From Limisphaera sp026417315 (GTDB taxonomy: Bacteria > Verrucomicrobiota > Verrucomicrobiia > Limisphaerales > Limisphaeraceae): a DNA stretch of 64,000 bases. The stretch covers positions 1,674,001 through 1,738,000 of the forward strand of contig NZ_JBMVQY010000001.1 of assembly GCF_049537125.1 (NCBI RefSeq), given 5' to 3'. The notes beneath the pieces were generated by a model. The model saw only the letters and a list, made by a program, of their open reading frames with translations. It made no database searches and was not told where the DNA came from. Numbering within the stretch: the stretch's first letter is position 1; every line of letters begins with the position of its first letter. This document shows positions 15,846 to 25,529 of this stretch, piece after piece. A program made the translations under genes and the position numbers.

Positions 15846-16864
15846 GCGGCCGCCGCCTCCAACGGCTCGACCCGGATCCAGCGGGCCTGATCCTGCCGCA
15901 GCGCCACCACGGTGCCGCGCACCCGGTAGGCCCGAGGATCCCCCAACGGACTGGTCATTTCCACGGACACCACGGTGCCGGGGACAAAGCCGAGGTCCAA
16001 AAGTCGTCGTCGCTCCATCCCGCGGCAGGCGGGAGAAAGCTCGAGGACGCGAGCGGTCTGCCCCGGCGCCAGTTGATGCAGAAATGCTTCGCGCTGCAGA
16101 TCTTGCAGCGTTTGACCGCTCAAGGGTTCGACCGTGATGCTTTGGGCCTGCAACGGTGACAGCGAATGCTCCCGGCCGTGGCCCCACAGACGGACCTCCT
16201 GGGGGGTGCGCTGCAACACGCAGACCTTGACCCCGGGCCGCAACCCCTCGCGGGCCAACTGCGCGTACAGGGTTTGCGGTTCGTCTTCGACGTGGGTGAT
16301 CACGGCCGGGGCAGCGACGGGCAGGCTGTTGAGGGAAGCCCCGCGTTCCGCAGGAAGTTGCCCGCCGGGTTCGGGGATGGCATCGCCGTGGGGATCGGTG
16401 CGCGGATGGCCCAGCCGGGCGGCCAGGGCCTCGGTTTGTTGTCGGGAAAGCAGGTGCTCCTGGCGCTCGGCCTGTTGATGCCATTGTTCTTCGGTCAGGC
16501 CGGTCTGGTCGGCCAGATAACTTTCCCACAGCCGGTGGGCGCGCACCACGTGCGTGGCCAGTTCGCGGCCTTCCGGGCTCAGTTGCATGCGGCCTCCTTC
16601 GAAGGAGATCAGGCCCCCGGACTCCAGCTCGGCCAACAACCCTGCGGTCTTCCGGGGGGACAGTTGGAGCGCCCCGCTCACACTTTCCAGGGTGGCCTCC
16701 CGGCCGTTGGCCTCGGTCTTCAAGAGATGTTTCAAGGCGTCTTCCCGGCGCGCCCGCGCGGCCAGGGACCGGGCCCTGCGCCAGCGCGCCCATGCCCCGA
16801 TTCGGGGCCACAGGACCGCCGCCACCAACACGGCGCACAAGAACACCCAGGCGACCCAGTTCAT
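15842..16864 (-). CDS. membrane-anchored DtxR/MntR-type regulator fused to FeoA domains
   Basis: A 340-residue multidomain protein. Residues 4-20 form one hydrophobic helix followed by a basic stretch, an N-terminal membrane anchor. Residues 41-105 are a winged helix (ATLESVSGALQLSPRKTAGLL, then GGLISFEGGRMQLSPEGRELA). Residues 106-165 match the metal-binding/dimerisation domain of DtxR proteins (AERQEHLLS; HPRTDPHGDAIP). Two SH3-like FeoA modules follow (about 185-248 and 265-336; the second has RRRLLDLGFVPGTVVSV). DtxR proteins repress iron genes when loaded with metal, and FeoA assists FeoB. The fusion heads the feo operon, so it could both sense iron and serve the transporter. Some bacteria have DtxR-FeoA fusions; the added membrane anchor is the odd part. 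Confidence 0.85.
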   Translation of the reverse strand: MNWVAWVFLCAVLVAAVLWPRIGAWARWRRARSLAARARREDALKHLLKTEANGREATLESVSGALQLSPRKTAGLLAELESGGLISFEGGRMQLSPEGRELATHVVRAHRLWESYLADQTGLTEEQWHQQAERQEHLLSRQQTEALAARLGHPRTDPHGDAIPEPGGQLPAERGASLNSLPVAAPAVITHVEDEPQTLYAQLAREGLRPGVKVCVLQRTPQEVRLWGHGREHSLSPLQAQSITVEPLSGQTLQDLQREAFLHQLAPGQTARVLELSPACRGMERRRLLDLGFVPGTVVSVEMTSPLGDPRAYRVRGTVVALRQDQARWIRVEPLEAAAA

Positions 16865-16903
16865 CGGCGTTCCGAGCGGATTGGGAAATGCTCCGGGGCC
16901 ACC

Positions 16904-16935
16904 GGGCGCAGCGGGGTTTCTCCCCGCTTACGCCC
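16904..16935. promoter_or_regulatory. hairpin in the leader of the feo operon
   Basis: AGCGGGG (16910-16916) pairs with CCCCGCT (16922-16928) over a TTTCT loop, and the stem can extend with GGGCG/CGCCC (16904-16908 and 16931-16935). It lies 40-71 nt upstream of the first feo ATG and 150 nt downstream of the smc stop, on the same transcribed (minus) strand. No T-tract follows, so a leader structure or a processing or attenuation element is as likely as a terminator of smc. Confidence 0.4.
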
Positions 16936-17085
16936 TTTGCCACTTGGTAGGTTCGTTACACCGGACGGGCCGAGAAGTCAAACCGCGGCGGAGCCTCAGC
17001 CCCCGGCCGGGGGAGAATCGGGAAGCGGCGGATGGGACCCGGGCCGGTCGTCCGTGAGGGCCCCCGCCACCGCAGAAACAGAGGC

Positions 17086-20000
17086 TTATCCCGCAGGTGG
17101 CTCGGTGGAGGCAAGGGCCGGATCATTCGGAGCGGCCGCGTTGGCGGGCTCGGGTCCGGTCTGGGCCTCCGGGGACTGCGTGGCCGTGTGCGTGCCCTCA
17201 TCCCGCCGGAACCGTACGCTGACGATCTTGCTCACCCCGCGCTCCTCCATCGTCACGCCGTACAGCACGTCGGCCATGCTGATGGTGCGTTTGTTGTGGG
17301 TGATGATGATGAACTGGGAGTGCCCCAAAAACCGCTGAAGAATGCGGAGGAAGCGGCCGATGTTGGCCTCGTCCAGCGGGGCATCCAATTCGTCCAGGAC
17401 ACAGAACGGACTGGGTTTGACCTGGTAGATGGCGAAGAGCAGCGCCACCGCGGTCATCGTTTGTTCGCCGCCGGAGAGCAGGCTGATGGTTTGCAGTTTT
17501 TTGCCCGGCGGCCGCGCCAGAATCTCGATGCCGCTTTCCAGAACGTCGTTCTCGTCCACGAGGCGGAGATCCGCGCTGCCGCCTCCGAAGACCTCTACAA
17601 ACAACTCGGCGAAGTTGCGGCGAATCTGCTCGAAGGTTTCCAGGAACATCTGCCGGGTTTCGGTGTTGATCCGCTGAATGACCTCCAGCAGCTGGGCCTT
17701 GGCACGCACCAGGTCCTCATACTGCTGACTGAGAAACTGGTGGCGTTGCTCGGCCTCCTCGTACTCTTCGATGGCCACCAGATTGACCACGCCCATTTCG
17801 TCCAGGCGCTTTTGGAGCGCTTCCACCTGTCGAGCGACTGCATCCCAGTCGGTCGCCAGGCCGGCCCGGGCCATTTCTTCCGGGGTCAACACCTGGACGC
17901 GGGCCGGTCCCTCGTCGGCGTAGGTGATGGTGATGCATTCGCTGCGAACGTCCTGCAGACGGATTTGATACTTTTCCTGGATGCGTTGGCAGAGGTTTTC
18001 GATTTGGAGCTGCCGTTGGGCGCGCTCGAGTTCCAGGCGGTTTCGTTGTTCCTGAAGCTCGGTCAGTCGATGGCGTTGTTGGCGCAACGCCTCTTCGGCC
18101 TGTTGAATGGCCGCTTCCTGTTCGGCCCGCTGCTGGTGTCGCGCGGCCAGTTGTTCGTTGAGTCGGTCGCGGTCGGTGCGCAGGCGTCCCAGCGCGGCGT
18201 GGGCGGTTTCGATTTCCTGTTCGGCCTGTGTCTTGCGGGCCACGCTGTCGGCAATCTCCTGGCGGCAACGCGCGGCTTGTTGGTCCAGCTCGCGCAAACG
18301 CTGCTGCAATGCGGTCAGTTGCTGTCGGGCGGCCGCCGCCCGTTGCTCCTCGGACGCCAACGCCACGCGGGCGTCGCTCAGGGCCGCTTGGGCCTGGTCC
18401 CGTTGATGCCGGAGGTCTTCCAAATTCGCCTGGAGGGTCCGGACCTGTTGCTGAAGTTCCTGGTCGCGCTGTTCCAACGCGGTCAGGGTTGCGGCCAGTT
18501 CCGTCCGTCGCTGTTTGGCCTCCTCGATCTGGCGCTCGAACGACTCGATTTCGTAGGCGACGGTCTCGAGCTTTTGCAGCAGGGTCTGGCGCGCCTGTTG
18601 CAGCGCGCGCAGTTCGCCTTCCCGGCTGGCAATGGCCACTTCCTGCTGCCGCAGCTCGCTCTGGACCTGTTGCAGGCCCGCCTGCAGGGCGGTCTGTTCA
18701 CTGAGCAGGGCGCCGCGACGCCGGCCGGCCTCTGCCACGGCCTCCTCCAGGCGTCCCAGTTCGGCGCGCAGTTCGGCGATTTGGTTTTTCCGGCCCAGAA
18801 TGGAGGCGGGGCCCTGTCCGTTTCCCTGGCCGTTGAGGTAGCCCCCCGTGTAGATGCCGTGTCGACTGAGCAGTTCGCCCCGCAGGGTGACGAAATCGCA
18901 GCCGCCATGGCCGTTGCACAACTGCGCGGTGGCCGTGGCCAGGTCGGGCACGATGAACGTCCGCCCCAGCAACGCCCGCACCAGCCGCTGAACCTCGGGA
19001 TCGGCCTCGACCACATCCAGGGCCCGGATCATGCCGGCCGGCGGCGCGCTGGCGGCGGGATTCCCGGATGAACCGGAATCGGCATCTCCGGGGGCCAGGT
19101 CGCCCGGAAAGGTGAGCTGCCGATCCTCGGCCGGTTGGATGGCCAGGGCCGCCACGCTGGCGCGCCCGGCCCGGGTTTGCGCCAATTGTTCCAGAATGGC
19201 CTGGGCCGCTTCCGGCTGCTCGGTCAGCACCAGCTGCAAGTGATGGCCCAACGCCTGTTCGATCGCCACCACGTACGGCGCGGGCACGCGAATCCGATCC
19301 GCCAACGATCCCAACACGGCCTCGGACTGGCGCAACGCGGCCAGCGCGCCGGGATCGTACCCTTCACGGCTTTCCTCCAGTTGTTCCAGGACCCGCAGGC
19401 GGGAACGAGTGGCCGCCTGGGACTGCAAAAGCTGATCGAGCGCGCTGGTGGCCTGCGCGACTTCCTGTTGCAATTCGCGCAGCCGCTGTTGCCGTTCGGC
19501 CACCAGGCGGCGGCGCGTCTCGGCGTCCTGCTTGTCAGAGGCCACCCGGCTTTCGAACTCCTGCAGACGGGCCAGCAGGCGTTCGCGTTCGGCTTCCAAC
19601 TGGACCTTTTCGGCCGCCAGTTTTTCGAGACGGGCCGCATACCCCTGCTGCTGGAGTTCCAGTTGATTGAGGGCGTTCCGCACCCGGGCCAGTTCCTGGG
19701 CCTGGGCCAGCGCGGCCGATTGGGCCTGTCGGAGTTCTTCCTGCCCCTGACGTAACGCCGACTCCAACTGTCGGAGGGCTTCCACGCGGGCCTGATGGGT
19801 TTGCTGGTGCTGTTGCACCGCCGCTTCGGCCTCTGCCAGGCGTTGCCGGACCGCCAGCAGTTCCTCCTCGGCCACGCGGCGCCGCTCTTCGATTTGCGCG
19901 ATTTCGGTGAACGCTTGTTCGTCCCGACGCGTCAGTTCCCGAATGCGCTCCTGGTTGAACGCGATCTGGCTTTCCTGGCGTTCCACCTCGGCCTTCAGCT

Positions 20001-20892
20001 CCGTGGCCAGCTGTTGCAGGCGCCCCAACTCGTGGACCAGCGCGGTCAATTCTTCCCGGCGCCGGGCCACCTCGGCTTCCGCCGCGGACACGGCGGTTTC
20101 CGCTGCGGCGATGGCCTCCGTGACCGTCGCCAGGGCCGCTTCCCGCTCCCTCAGTTCGCTCTGCAACACGTCGTAGTGATGCCGCGCCAACTGCGTTTCC
20201 AGATGCTGCAGTTCGGCCTGCAGGGCCTTGTACCTGCGGGCCTTGCCGGCCTGCCGTTGCAGCGACCCGATTTGACGCTTGACCTCGCGAATCAGGTCCG
20301 AGACGCGAAGAAGATTCTGCTCCGTGGCTTCGAGTTTGCGCAGCGCCTCCTTTTTCTGGGCCTTGAACCGGGTGATGCCCGCAGCCTCTTCGAATACCAT
20401 CCGACGATCCTCCGGCCGGCTGGAGAGCACCTGGGTGATGTTGCCCTGGGCCATGATGCTGTAGCTGACCCGCCCCATGCCGGTGCCCGCGAACAGTTGC
20501 TGGATGTCCCGCAGCCGGCACGGAACGCGGTTCAGAAAGTATTCGCTGCCCCCGTCGCGGTACACCCGCCGGGTCACCGTCAGCTCATGGTAATCCACCT
20601 CCAGGCCGGCGGCCCGAAGTTGCGAGGCGTCCACGCCGCCCAAGGTCAGGGAGACCTCCGCCATGCCGAGCGGCTTGCGCGTGTCGGTGCCGTTGAAAAT
20701 GACATCGGCCATCTCGCTGCCGCGCAAGGCCCGCGCGGACTGTTCGCCAAGGACCCAGCGAATCGCGTCGGCCACGTTCGATTTGCCGCAGCCGTTGGGT
20801 CCCACGATGGCGGTCACGCCCGGCTGAAAGCTCAACGTGGTTTTGTCGGGGAACGACTTGAACCCCAACAACGTCAGATTCTTCAGGTACAT
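17086..20892 (-). CDS. smc: chromosome segregation protein SMC
   Basis: A 1268-residue protein of normal SMC length. The N-terminal head has Walker A GPNGCGKS (31-38) and the Q-loop region (VLGEQSARALRG). A long Gln/Arg/Glu-rich coiled coil follows. The hinge lies at about 520-690 (YVVAIEQALGHHLQLVL; DLATATAQLCNGHGGCDFVTLRGELLSRHG), then the returning coil. The C-terminal head carries the ABC signature LLSGGEQTMTAVALLFA and Walker B PFCVLDELDAPLDEANI. SMC with ScpA/ScpB loads at origins and compacts and separates sister chromosomes; scpA and scpB are not in the window. The ATG at 20892 (MYLKNLTLLGFKSF) is the canonical SMC start. A Glu/Pro-rich tail of about 35 residues follows the head. Confidence 0.97.
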   Translation of the reverse strand: MYLKNLTLLGFKSFPDKTTLSFQPGVTAIVGPNGCGKSNVADAIRWVLGEQSARALRGSEMADVIFNGTDTRKPLGMAEVSLTLGGVDASQLRAAGLEVDYHELTVTRRVYRDGGSEYFLNRVPCRLRDIQQLFAGTGMGRVSYSIMAQGNITQVLSSRPEDRRMVFEEAAGITRFKAQKKEALRKLEATEQNLLRVSDLIREVKRQIGSLQRQAGKARRYKALQAELQHLETQLARHHYDVLQSELREREAALATVTEAIAAAETAVSAAEAEVARRREELTALVHELGRLQQLATELKAEVERQESQIAFNQERIRELTRRDEQAFTEIAQIEERRRVAEEELLAVRQRLAEAEAAVQQHQQTHQARVEALRQLESALRQGQEELRQAQSAALAQAQELARVRNALNQLELQQQGYAARLEKLAAEKVQLEAERERLLARLQEFESRVASDKQDAETRRRLVAERQQRLRELQQEVAQATSALDQLLQSQAATRSRLRVLEQLEESREGYDPGALAALRQSEAVLGSLADRIRVPAPYVVAIEQALGHHLQLVLTEQPEAAQAILEQLAQTRAGRASVAALAIQPAEDRQLTFPGDLAPGDADSGSSGNPAASAPPAGMIRALDVVEADPEVQRLVRALLGRTFIVPDLATATAQLCNGHGGCDFVTLRGELLSRHGIYTGGYLNGQGNGQGPASILGRKNQIAELRAELGRLEEAVAEAGRRRGALLSEQTALQAGLQQVQSELRQQEVAIASREGELRALQQARQTLLQKLETVAYEIESFERQIEEAKQRRTELAATLTALEQRDQELQQQVRTLQANLEDLRHQRDQAQAALSDARVALASEEQRAAAARQQLTALQQRLRELDQQAARCRQEIADSVARKTQAEQEIETAHAALGRLRTDRDRLNEQLAARHQQRAEQEAAIQQAEEALRQQRHRLTELQEQRNRLELERAQRQLQIENLCQRIQEKYQIRLQDVRSECITITYADEGPARVQVLTPEEMARAGLATDWDAVARQVEALQKRLDEMGVVNLVAIEEYEEAEQRHQFLSQQYEDLVRAKAQLLEVIQRINTETRQMFLETFEQIRRNFAELFVEVFGGGSADLRLVDENDVLESGIEILARPPGKKLQTISLLSGGEQTMTAVALLFAIYQVKPSPFCVLDELDAPLDEANIGRFLRILQRFLGHSQFIIITHNKRTISMADVLYGVTMEERGVSKIVSVRFRRDEGTHTATQSPEAQTGPEPANAAAPNDPALASTEPPAG

Positions 20893-21618
20893 GCGCCGCT
20901 TCAGCGAACCAGACCCCACCCCGCCCGTAAAGCGCAAATCTACAACAGGCTGGGGTTCGGTTGTTGTCGGAGCACAAGCTGTTGAGGAGAGGAACCGATC
21001 TGAACAATTGTGCCCTCAACCGTCAAAAACCACGCTGTTTTGTCAAGACAGCGGCCTTTATACACTCGGGCAAGGGACATTTCCAGTCCTTTTTGGCGGA
21101 AGCCCCGGGTCCGCTTGAGACTGCGGTTGCTTCGTAAGAGCCCTGCCTGACCCTGTTGCAGTGCGGAGCCCACGCATGACTCGCCGGGGAGCGCCGGACT
21201 TCCATGAGCGGGGACACCCTGACCGGTTTTATCGCCACAACCCAAGCGGCTCCGTGCAGCATCGCCGGCTCAATCCGGGGCGTGGTGAGCTTGAATCCGC
21301 CTTTCGAGTCCGCCGCGGCGGAGCTGCGTGACCCGGGCAAAAGTTCCGCGCGGTAGCCCAAGCTGCGGCAGGGCTCTGAGTTGGTTTTGGCGCTCCTTCC
21401 GTGGGAGGCTGATTGGAGAAACTTTTGGATTCGCCTCCCTGGCATGGCAAACGGGAGGCGACGGTCGGGCTGAAACGAGGATTGAGCCGCATTTTCGGGT
21501 TGGAGAGCCGCTTCTCAGCTTTGAAGCCCGTGGCCCCGGTGTCGCCGGCGCATGTATTTCTGAGGTCAAAGCCGCGGGCAAGGCCGCCACCTCCGGCGAG
21601 CGCTTGCGGTTTGGCGGG
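20893..21618. other. intergenic region upstream of smc
   Basis: About 725 nt between two minus-strand genes, smc and the YfhO-like gene. The part next to smc (20940-21070) is more A/T-rich and probably carries its promoter; a TTGACA hexamer occurs on the minus strand at 21046-21041, but no good -10 box sits at the right distance. No gene, RNA or repeat was recognised. Confidence 0.35.
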
Positions 21619-24363
21619 CTATCCGGCTCCTCCGGGAGACCGATTGGGCTGCGCACGAGGGGCCTGCGATGGAGCCGCGTTTCCCTCAGGTCCACGCCAC
21701 ACCCAACCCAACAACCCGAGGGCCACCAGCACCCCGGCCAAACTCACATAGAGCGGCCCCAACGGAGGCTGGTACCAGAACTCCACCACATGCTCGCCCG
21801 GCTCAAGGAAGACCCCGCGCACCAGATAATTGCATCGCAGCACGGTGGAGGGGCGGCTGTCCACTCTTACATGCCAGTTGGGATCGAACTTGTCGTTGAG
21901 GCGCAGTACACAGGATCGCTGCACTTGTGCGCGCAATACCACGCGCTTTGGCTCGTAATGAGCGAACTCAACCGAGCCGGCCGAGCCGCCCGCGGAATCG
22001 TCCCCTCCAGCCGGGGCGGGCAGTGGCTGGGAGACCAGGACTGTTCGATGCGGATCGAAACCTGGATCCGGCAACAGGGCCAGCGCCTCGGAATCGTTGG
22101 TCACCACCTGCCAATGCTGGTGCAGGCCCGCCTTGGGCAGCGCACCCAAAAACTCCATGAGGGCAAAGGGCCCTGCCGCGTTCGTATGAATCAACCACGG
22201 CCCTTCCGGTCCCTTGGGCCGCACTTCGAACCGCATGAGCTCGCGAAATCTGCGCCGCTCAGGGTCTACTTGGTTGTTCAACGCCTCGGCCATCCCGGCC
22301 GCGCCCAACAAATAGCGCGTGCTGGTCAGTTCCCATCGGCGGAGAACCCGCTGGACCCAGTTGGTCATGTCCTCGGGGCCCTTGGGGCGTCGGGCGAGCG
22401 CCCCCTCGAATGCCTCCATCTCCACAGGCACGCGGGGCATCTGCACGATGTCCGGTGACTGGATGTTGTTGAACGGGAAGAGATGTTGCATCCACTCCAC
22501 GCGATACAGTTGCGCCAGCAATGCGTACCGCGGCGGCAAGAACGGCTCCGCCAGTGCCACCCGGTGTTCCCACGGCCGCTCCCGCAGGAACGCGATCACC
22601 GGATTGTCGCTCGCCTCCACGTACCTCTCTCGCCAGTTGTAGGTCACCACCCAGGGGCGGTTGGCCAGCCCCAGGTCCAGAACCAGCAGACCGCACCCGG
22701 CCCAACCCGCCCAGCGCCACCCGGGCCGGGGCCATCGTCCGCTCACCGCCAGCGCCGTCCAACCCAATGCCAGCCCCAGAAACAACACTGTCCGTCCCAC
22801 CTGCCCCACACTGAACGCCGCTTGCGCCTCCGCACGCGCCGCCGCAGCTGCCACGTCCTCGCCCGCGCCCTGCGCCCGGGCCTCCAACAGGTGCATTTCG
22901 GTCAGGTACCGCTCCAATCGGGGTCGCGCCCCCGCATAGAGCAACCAGGCGATCACCGCCAATCCCAAGACGCACACACTCCCGGCGAGCCAGCCCCGCT
23001 CAAACGTGCCCCGTTCTGCGCCCTTCACCGCCCCCGACCGTTCCCGTCCTGCGGACGTTTGGTCGCCGGCCAAGTAAGCGCGCCACAGCCCCTGCAGCCC
23101 GTAGCCGCACAGAATCAGCAGAGCCCATTCCAGGATGTGCATGAACTTCGCCGGATTCCGAATCGCCGAGGCGTACGGGAGGGCGAAAAAGAACTGATAA
23201 AACGGCGCGAAGCGTCCGAACATCAGGAGCGTGGCCACGACCGCCACGGCCATCCAAAACCCGATCGCGCGGCGTTCGTCGGGGCGGAACCCCGAGCGTT
23301 GCCCCCGGAAGACCTGCACCAGCGTCCAGCCCACCAACACGAGCACCAACTGGCCGGCGTAGCCACTGCCCATCCCGTATCGGAAAAAGCCCATGGGCGG
23401 CGGGCCCTGTCGGTCTCCGGCCAGATAGGCATCCCAGGCCGGATCACTTCCGCCTCTGCCCCAGTAGTCGCCTCCGCCCGGGGTGTCCATGCGGTACCCG
23501 AACAATCCCGGCACCACCACGCTCATGATCTCCACCTTCGGCAGGCTCCACTGTGTGGCCCAGGCCCAACGCGCCTCCCGCGACCAACCCTCCTGTTCCA
23601 GCTGAGCCACGCCACGCACCTGGGTGGCCACCAGCGTGCTCAAAGTCGATGCGGCCAGAAACGCGGCACAACCGGCCACCAGGCCCAGCCGCGCCACTCC
23701 GCGGCCCAGGCGGACGGCGGCAGGGCCCTCGCCGGTCCAGGCCTGGAAGAGGACGAACGCCGCGATCACCAGGCTGAACAGGGCCCCGATGTCGTAGGCC
23801 TCCACCACCCCCATTCCCACGGCGAACCCGGCCAGGGCCGTCCGCACCCACGGACGGGGGGCTCGCGGATCGGCCAGGGCCGCCAGGGCAAGGAAATTGC
23901 AGCCGAAGGCGATGGGTTGGGCGCAAACGCCCCAACATGCCGTGGCAAAAAAGTCGCCGTTCAGGCCGGTGGCCAGTGCCAGCAGGATCGCCACCCAGGG
24001 CGACCATCGCATCTGCCGCGCCCACACCCAGGCCGCCCAACCCACAAACAGCAATGAAAACGGTGCGTAAAGCTTGGAGAAGACCACCGGGTCGGTGAGC
24101 AACCGCACCAGCAGGGAGACACTCGGGGCCGGAGCAGGGGCCGGGCCGCCGAACCAGTTCAGATCCTGCCACAGCCCCGTCACGGTGGTGGCGGCCTGAT
24201 TCTGAGCGGCGACCATGCCTCCGAGGGGGCCGTCGTTGGAGAATACGACCCGCCCGGGAAGGAATCCCTTCCAAAACAGCCCGCCCAGCACCAAGCCCAG
24301 GAGCACCACGCACCCCGAGCGGCGGATCCAGGCGGGCGAGTTACCTGTGCCCGGGTTCATCAT
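21619..24363 (-). CDS. large YfhO-like polytopic membrane protein
   Basis: About 914 residues with a dozen or more hydrophobic helices in the first two thirds and again at the C-terminus, and a soluble region of roughly 250 residues before the last helix. The layout (an early helix, a loop with FSNDGPLGGMVAAQN, many helices, then a periplasmic beta-rich part and a final helix) resembles the YfhO/GT-C superfamily, which decorates cell-surface polymers using lipid-linked sugars. The exact family could not be confirmed by eye. Adjacent divergent genes encode a GT-like protein, a methyltransferase and a GT2 enzyme, which supports a surface-glycan role. Start choice is uncertain: ATGs lie at 24363, 24360 and 24402. 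Confidence 0.6.
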   Translation of the reverse strand: MMNPGTGNSPAWIRRSGCVVLLGLVLGGLFWKGFLPGRVVFSNDGPLGGMVAAQNQAATTVTGLWQDLNWFGGPAPAPAPSVSLLVRLLTDPVVFSKLYAPFSLLFVGWAAWVWARQMRWSPWVAILLALATGLNGDFFATACWGVCAQPIAFGCNFLALAALADPRAPRPWVRTALAGFAVGMGVVEAYDIGALFSLVIAAFVLFQAWTGEGPAAVRLGRGVARLGLVAGCAAFLAASTLSTLVATQVRGVAQLEQEGWSREARWAWATQWSLPKVEIMSVVVPGLFGYRMDTPGGGDYWGRGGSDPAWDAYLAGDRQGPPPMGFFRYGMGSGYAGQLVLVLVGWTLVQVFRGQRSGFRPDERRAIGFWMAVAVVATLLMFGRFAPFYQFFFALPYASAIRNPAKFMHILEWALLILCGYGLQGLWRAYLAGDQTSAGRERSGAVKGAERGTFERGWLAGSVCVLGLAVIAWLLYAGARPRLERYLTEMHLLEARAQGAGEDVAAAAARAEAQAAFSVGQVGRTVLFLGLALGWTALAVSGRWPRPGWRWAGWAGCGLLVLDLGLANRPWVVTYNWRERYVEASDNPVIAFLRERPWEHRVALAEPFLPPRYALLAQLYRVEWMQHLFPFNNIQSPDIVQMPRVPVEMEAFEGALARRPKGPEDMTNWVQRVLRRWELTSTRYLLGAAGMAEALNNQVDPERRRFRELMRFEVRPKGPEGPWLIHTNAAGPFALMEFLGALPKAGLHQHWQVVTNDSEALALLPDPGFDPHRTVLVSQPLPAPAGGDDSAGGSAGSVEFAHYEPKRVVLRAQVQRSCVLRLNDKFDPNWHVRVDSRPSTVLRCNYLVRGVFLEPGEHVVEFWYQPPLGPLYVSLAGVLVALGLLGWVWRGPEGNAAPSQAPRAQPNRSPGGAG

Positions 24364-24530
24364 CGGTCGAGCACCATACCGGGCGCATCCCGAAGGGGCC
24401 ATGAAAAAGAGGAGAACCGCATCCTGCGGACCGGCTGCGCCGCGGATTGCTGCAGCGCGCTGCCCGGTTGCGTTTCATTTCAGCCGCTGTTGCCCGGTGG
24501 ACTGAACACAGGTTGGACAAGACCTCGTTC

Positions 24531-25391
24531 ATGCGTTATTGGCATGCGGCTGTGGCGCGTATTGCAGTGGTCCACCTGGTGCGAGAAGCTCATGGGCCGG
24601 CCCCTTTTGAGGCCTTCCTGCGCGCTTATCGTCGCCACCCCGCCGGTGTGGAGCACGACCTGATTTTCGTCTGGAAAGGATTTCGTGACCTGGCGGTGTT
24701 GGACTCCTACCGGCGAAGGGCGGCCGATCTGGTGTTTCAGGCGTTCTCGGTGAGGGATTGGGGCTACGACATCCGGGCCTACGGAGTGGCCTTGCGCCGC
24801 CTGTCTCATGAGTATTTCTGTTTCTTGAACTCTTTCAGCGAGCCTCTGGTCGCCGACTGGCTGGCGCTGCTGTTCCGACACGCCCAGCAGCCCGACGTTG
24901 GCCTTGCCGGTGCCACCGGGTCGTGGGAGAGCATGTATCGCAACTGCTTCCTCCCTTCTCCCCCGGGCCTGACGGGGGCGCCTCCGGTCCTCCGGTGGCG
25001 ATTTGCGCGGCGGATCCTCTGCCGCGTGATGTTTCCCCCCTTTCCGAACTGGCATGTCCGGACCAACGCGTTCGTCGTGCGACGCTCACTGGCTCTGGAA
25101 TGCTGGCCCCGGTGGATTTTCTGCAAGCGCCATGCCTATCTGTTCGAAAACGGGCGCTGGAGCCTGACTCGACGCATCCTGGCGCGGGGTCTGCGCGTGG
25201 TCGTGGTCGGCCGCGACGGTCGGGCCTACCTGCCTCAAGAGTGGCCCGGCAGCCGCACCTACCGCTCAGGCCGGCAGGAAAACCTTCTGGTTGCGGACCG
25301 CCAGACGCGCGCGTACGAGGAGGCCGATCCTGCCACACGGCATTGGCTGGCGGATCTGGCGTGGGGAGAGGCGGCGGTGCCTGCTTCGTGA
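24531..25391 (+). CDS. putative glycosyltransferase-like protein of unknown specificity
   Basis: About 286 residues, soluble. It starts with IAVVHLVREAHGPAPFEAFLRAYRRHPAGVEHDLIFVWKGF, a GT-A-like strand-helix pattern, and continues with YGVALRRLSHEYFCFLNSFSEPLVADWLALL and a VGLAGATGSWESM segment, similar in layout to the part of family-2 transferases that precedes the acceptor loop. No clear DxD was found. The ATG at 24531 is chosen because upstream in-frame codons precede the first strand and overlap the divergent promoter region. The stop TGA at 25389-25391 abuts an ATG of the next frame, so the gene is probably co-transcribed with the methyltransferase and GT2 genes. The assignment rests on fold-like patterns only. 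Confidence 0.55.
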   Translation: MRYWHAAVARIAVVHLVREAHGPAPFEAFLRAYRRHPAGVEHDLIFVWKGFRDLAVLDSYRRRAADLVFQAFSVRDWGYDIRAYGVALRRLSHEYFCFLNSFSEPLVADWLALLFRHAQQPDVGLAGATGSWESMYRNCFLPSPPGLTGAPPVLRWRFARRILCRVMFPPFPNWHVRTNAFVVRRSLALECWPRWIFCKRHAYLFENGRWSLTRRILARGLRVVVVGRDGRAYLPQEWPGSRTYRSGRQENLLVADRQTRAYEEADPATRHWLADLAWGEAAVPAS

Positions 25392-25529
25392 ATGGCCGTG
25401 GCCTGCGATTCTCCCTGGGCCATGGTTGCCGCTCGGGTGCCGTCGAGCCCCGAATCCTCGAACACGGCGGTGCCAAGCCCTTTTTTCGACGGCTTGCTTC
25501 CCGAAACGGCGGCCTTTAGCTATGTGTCC

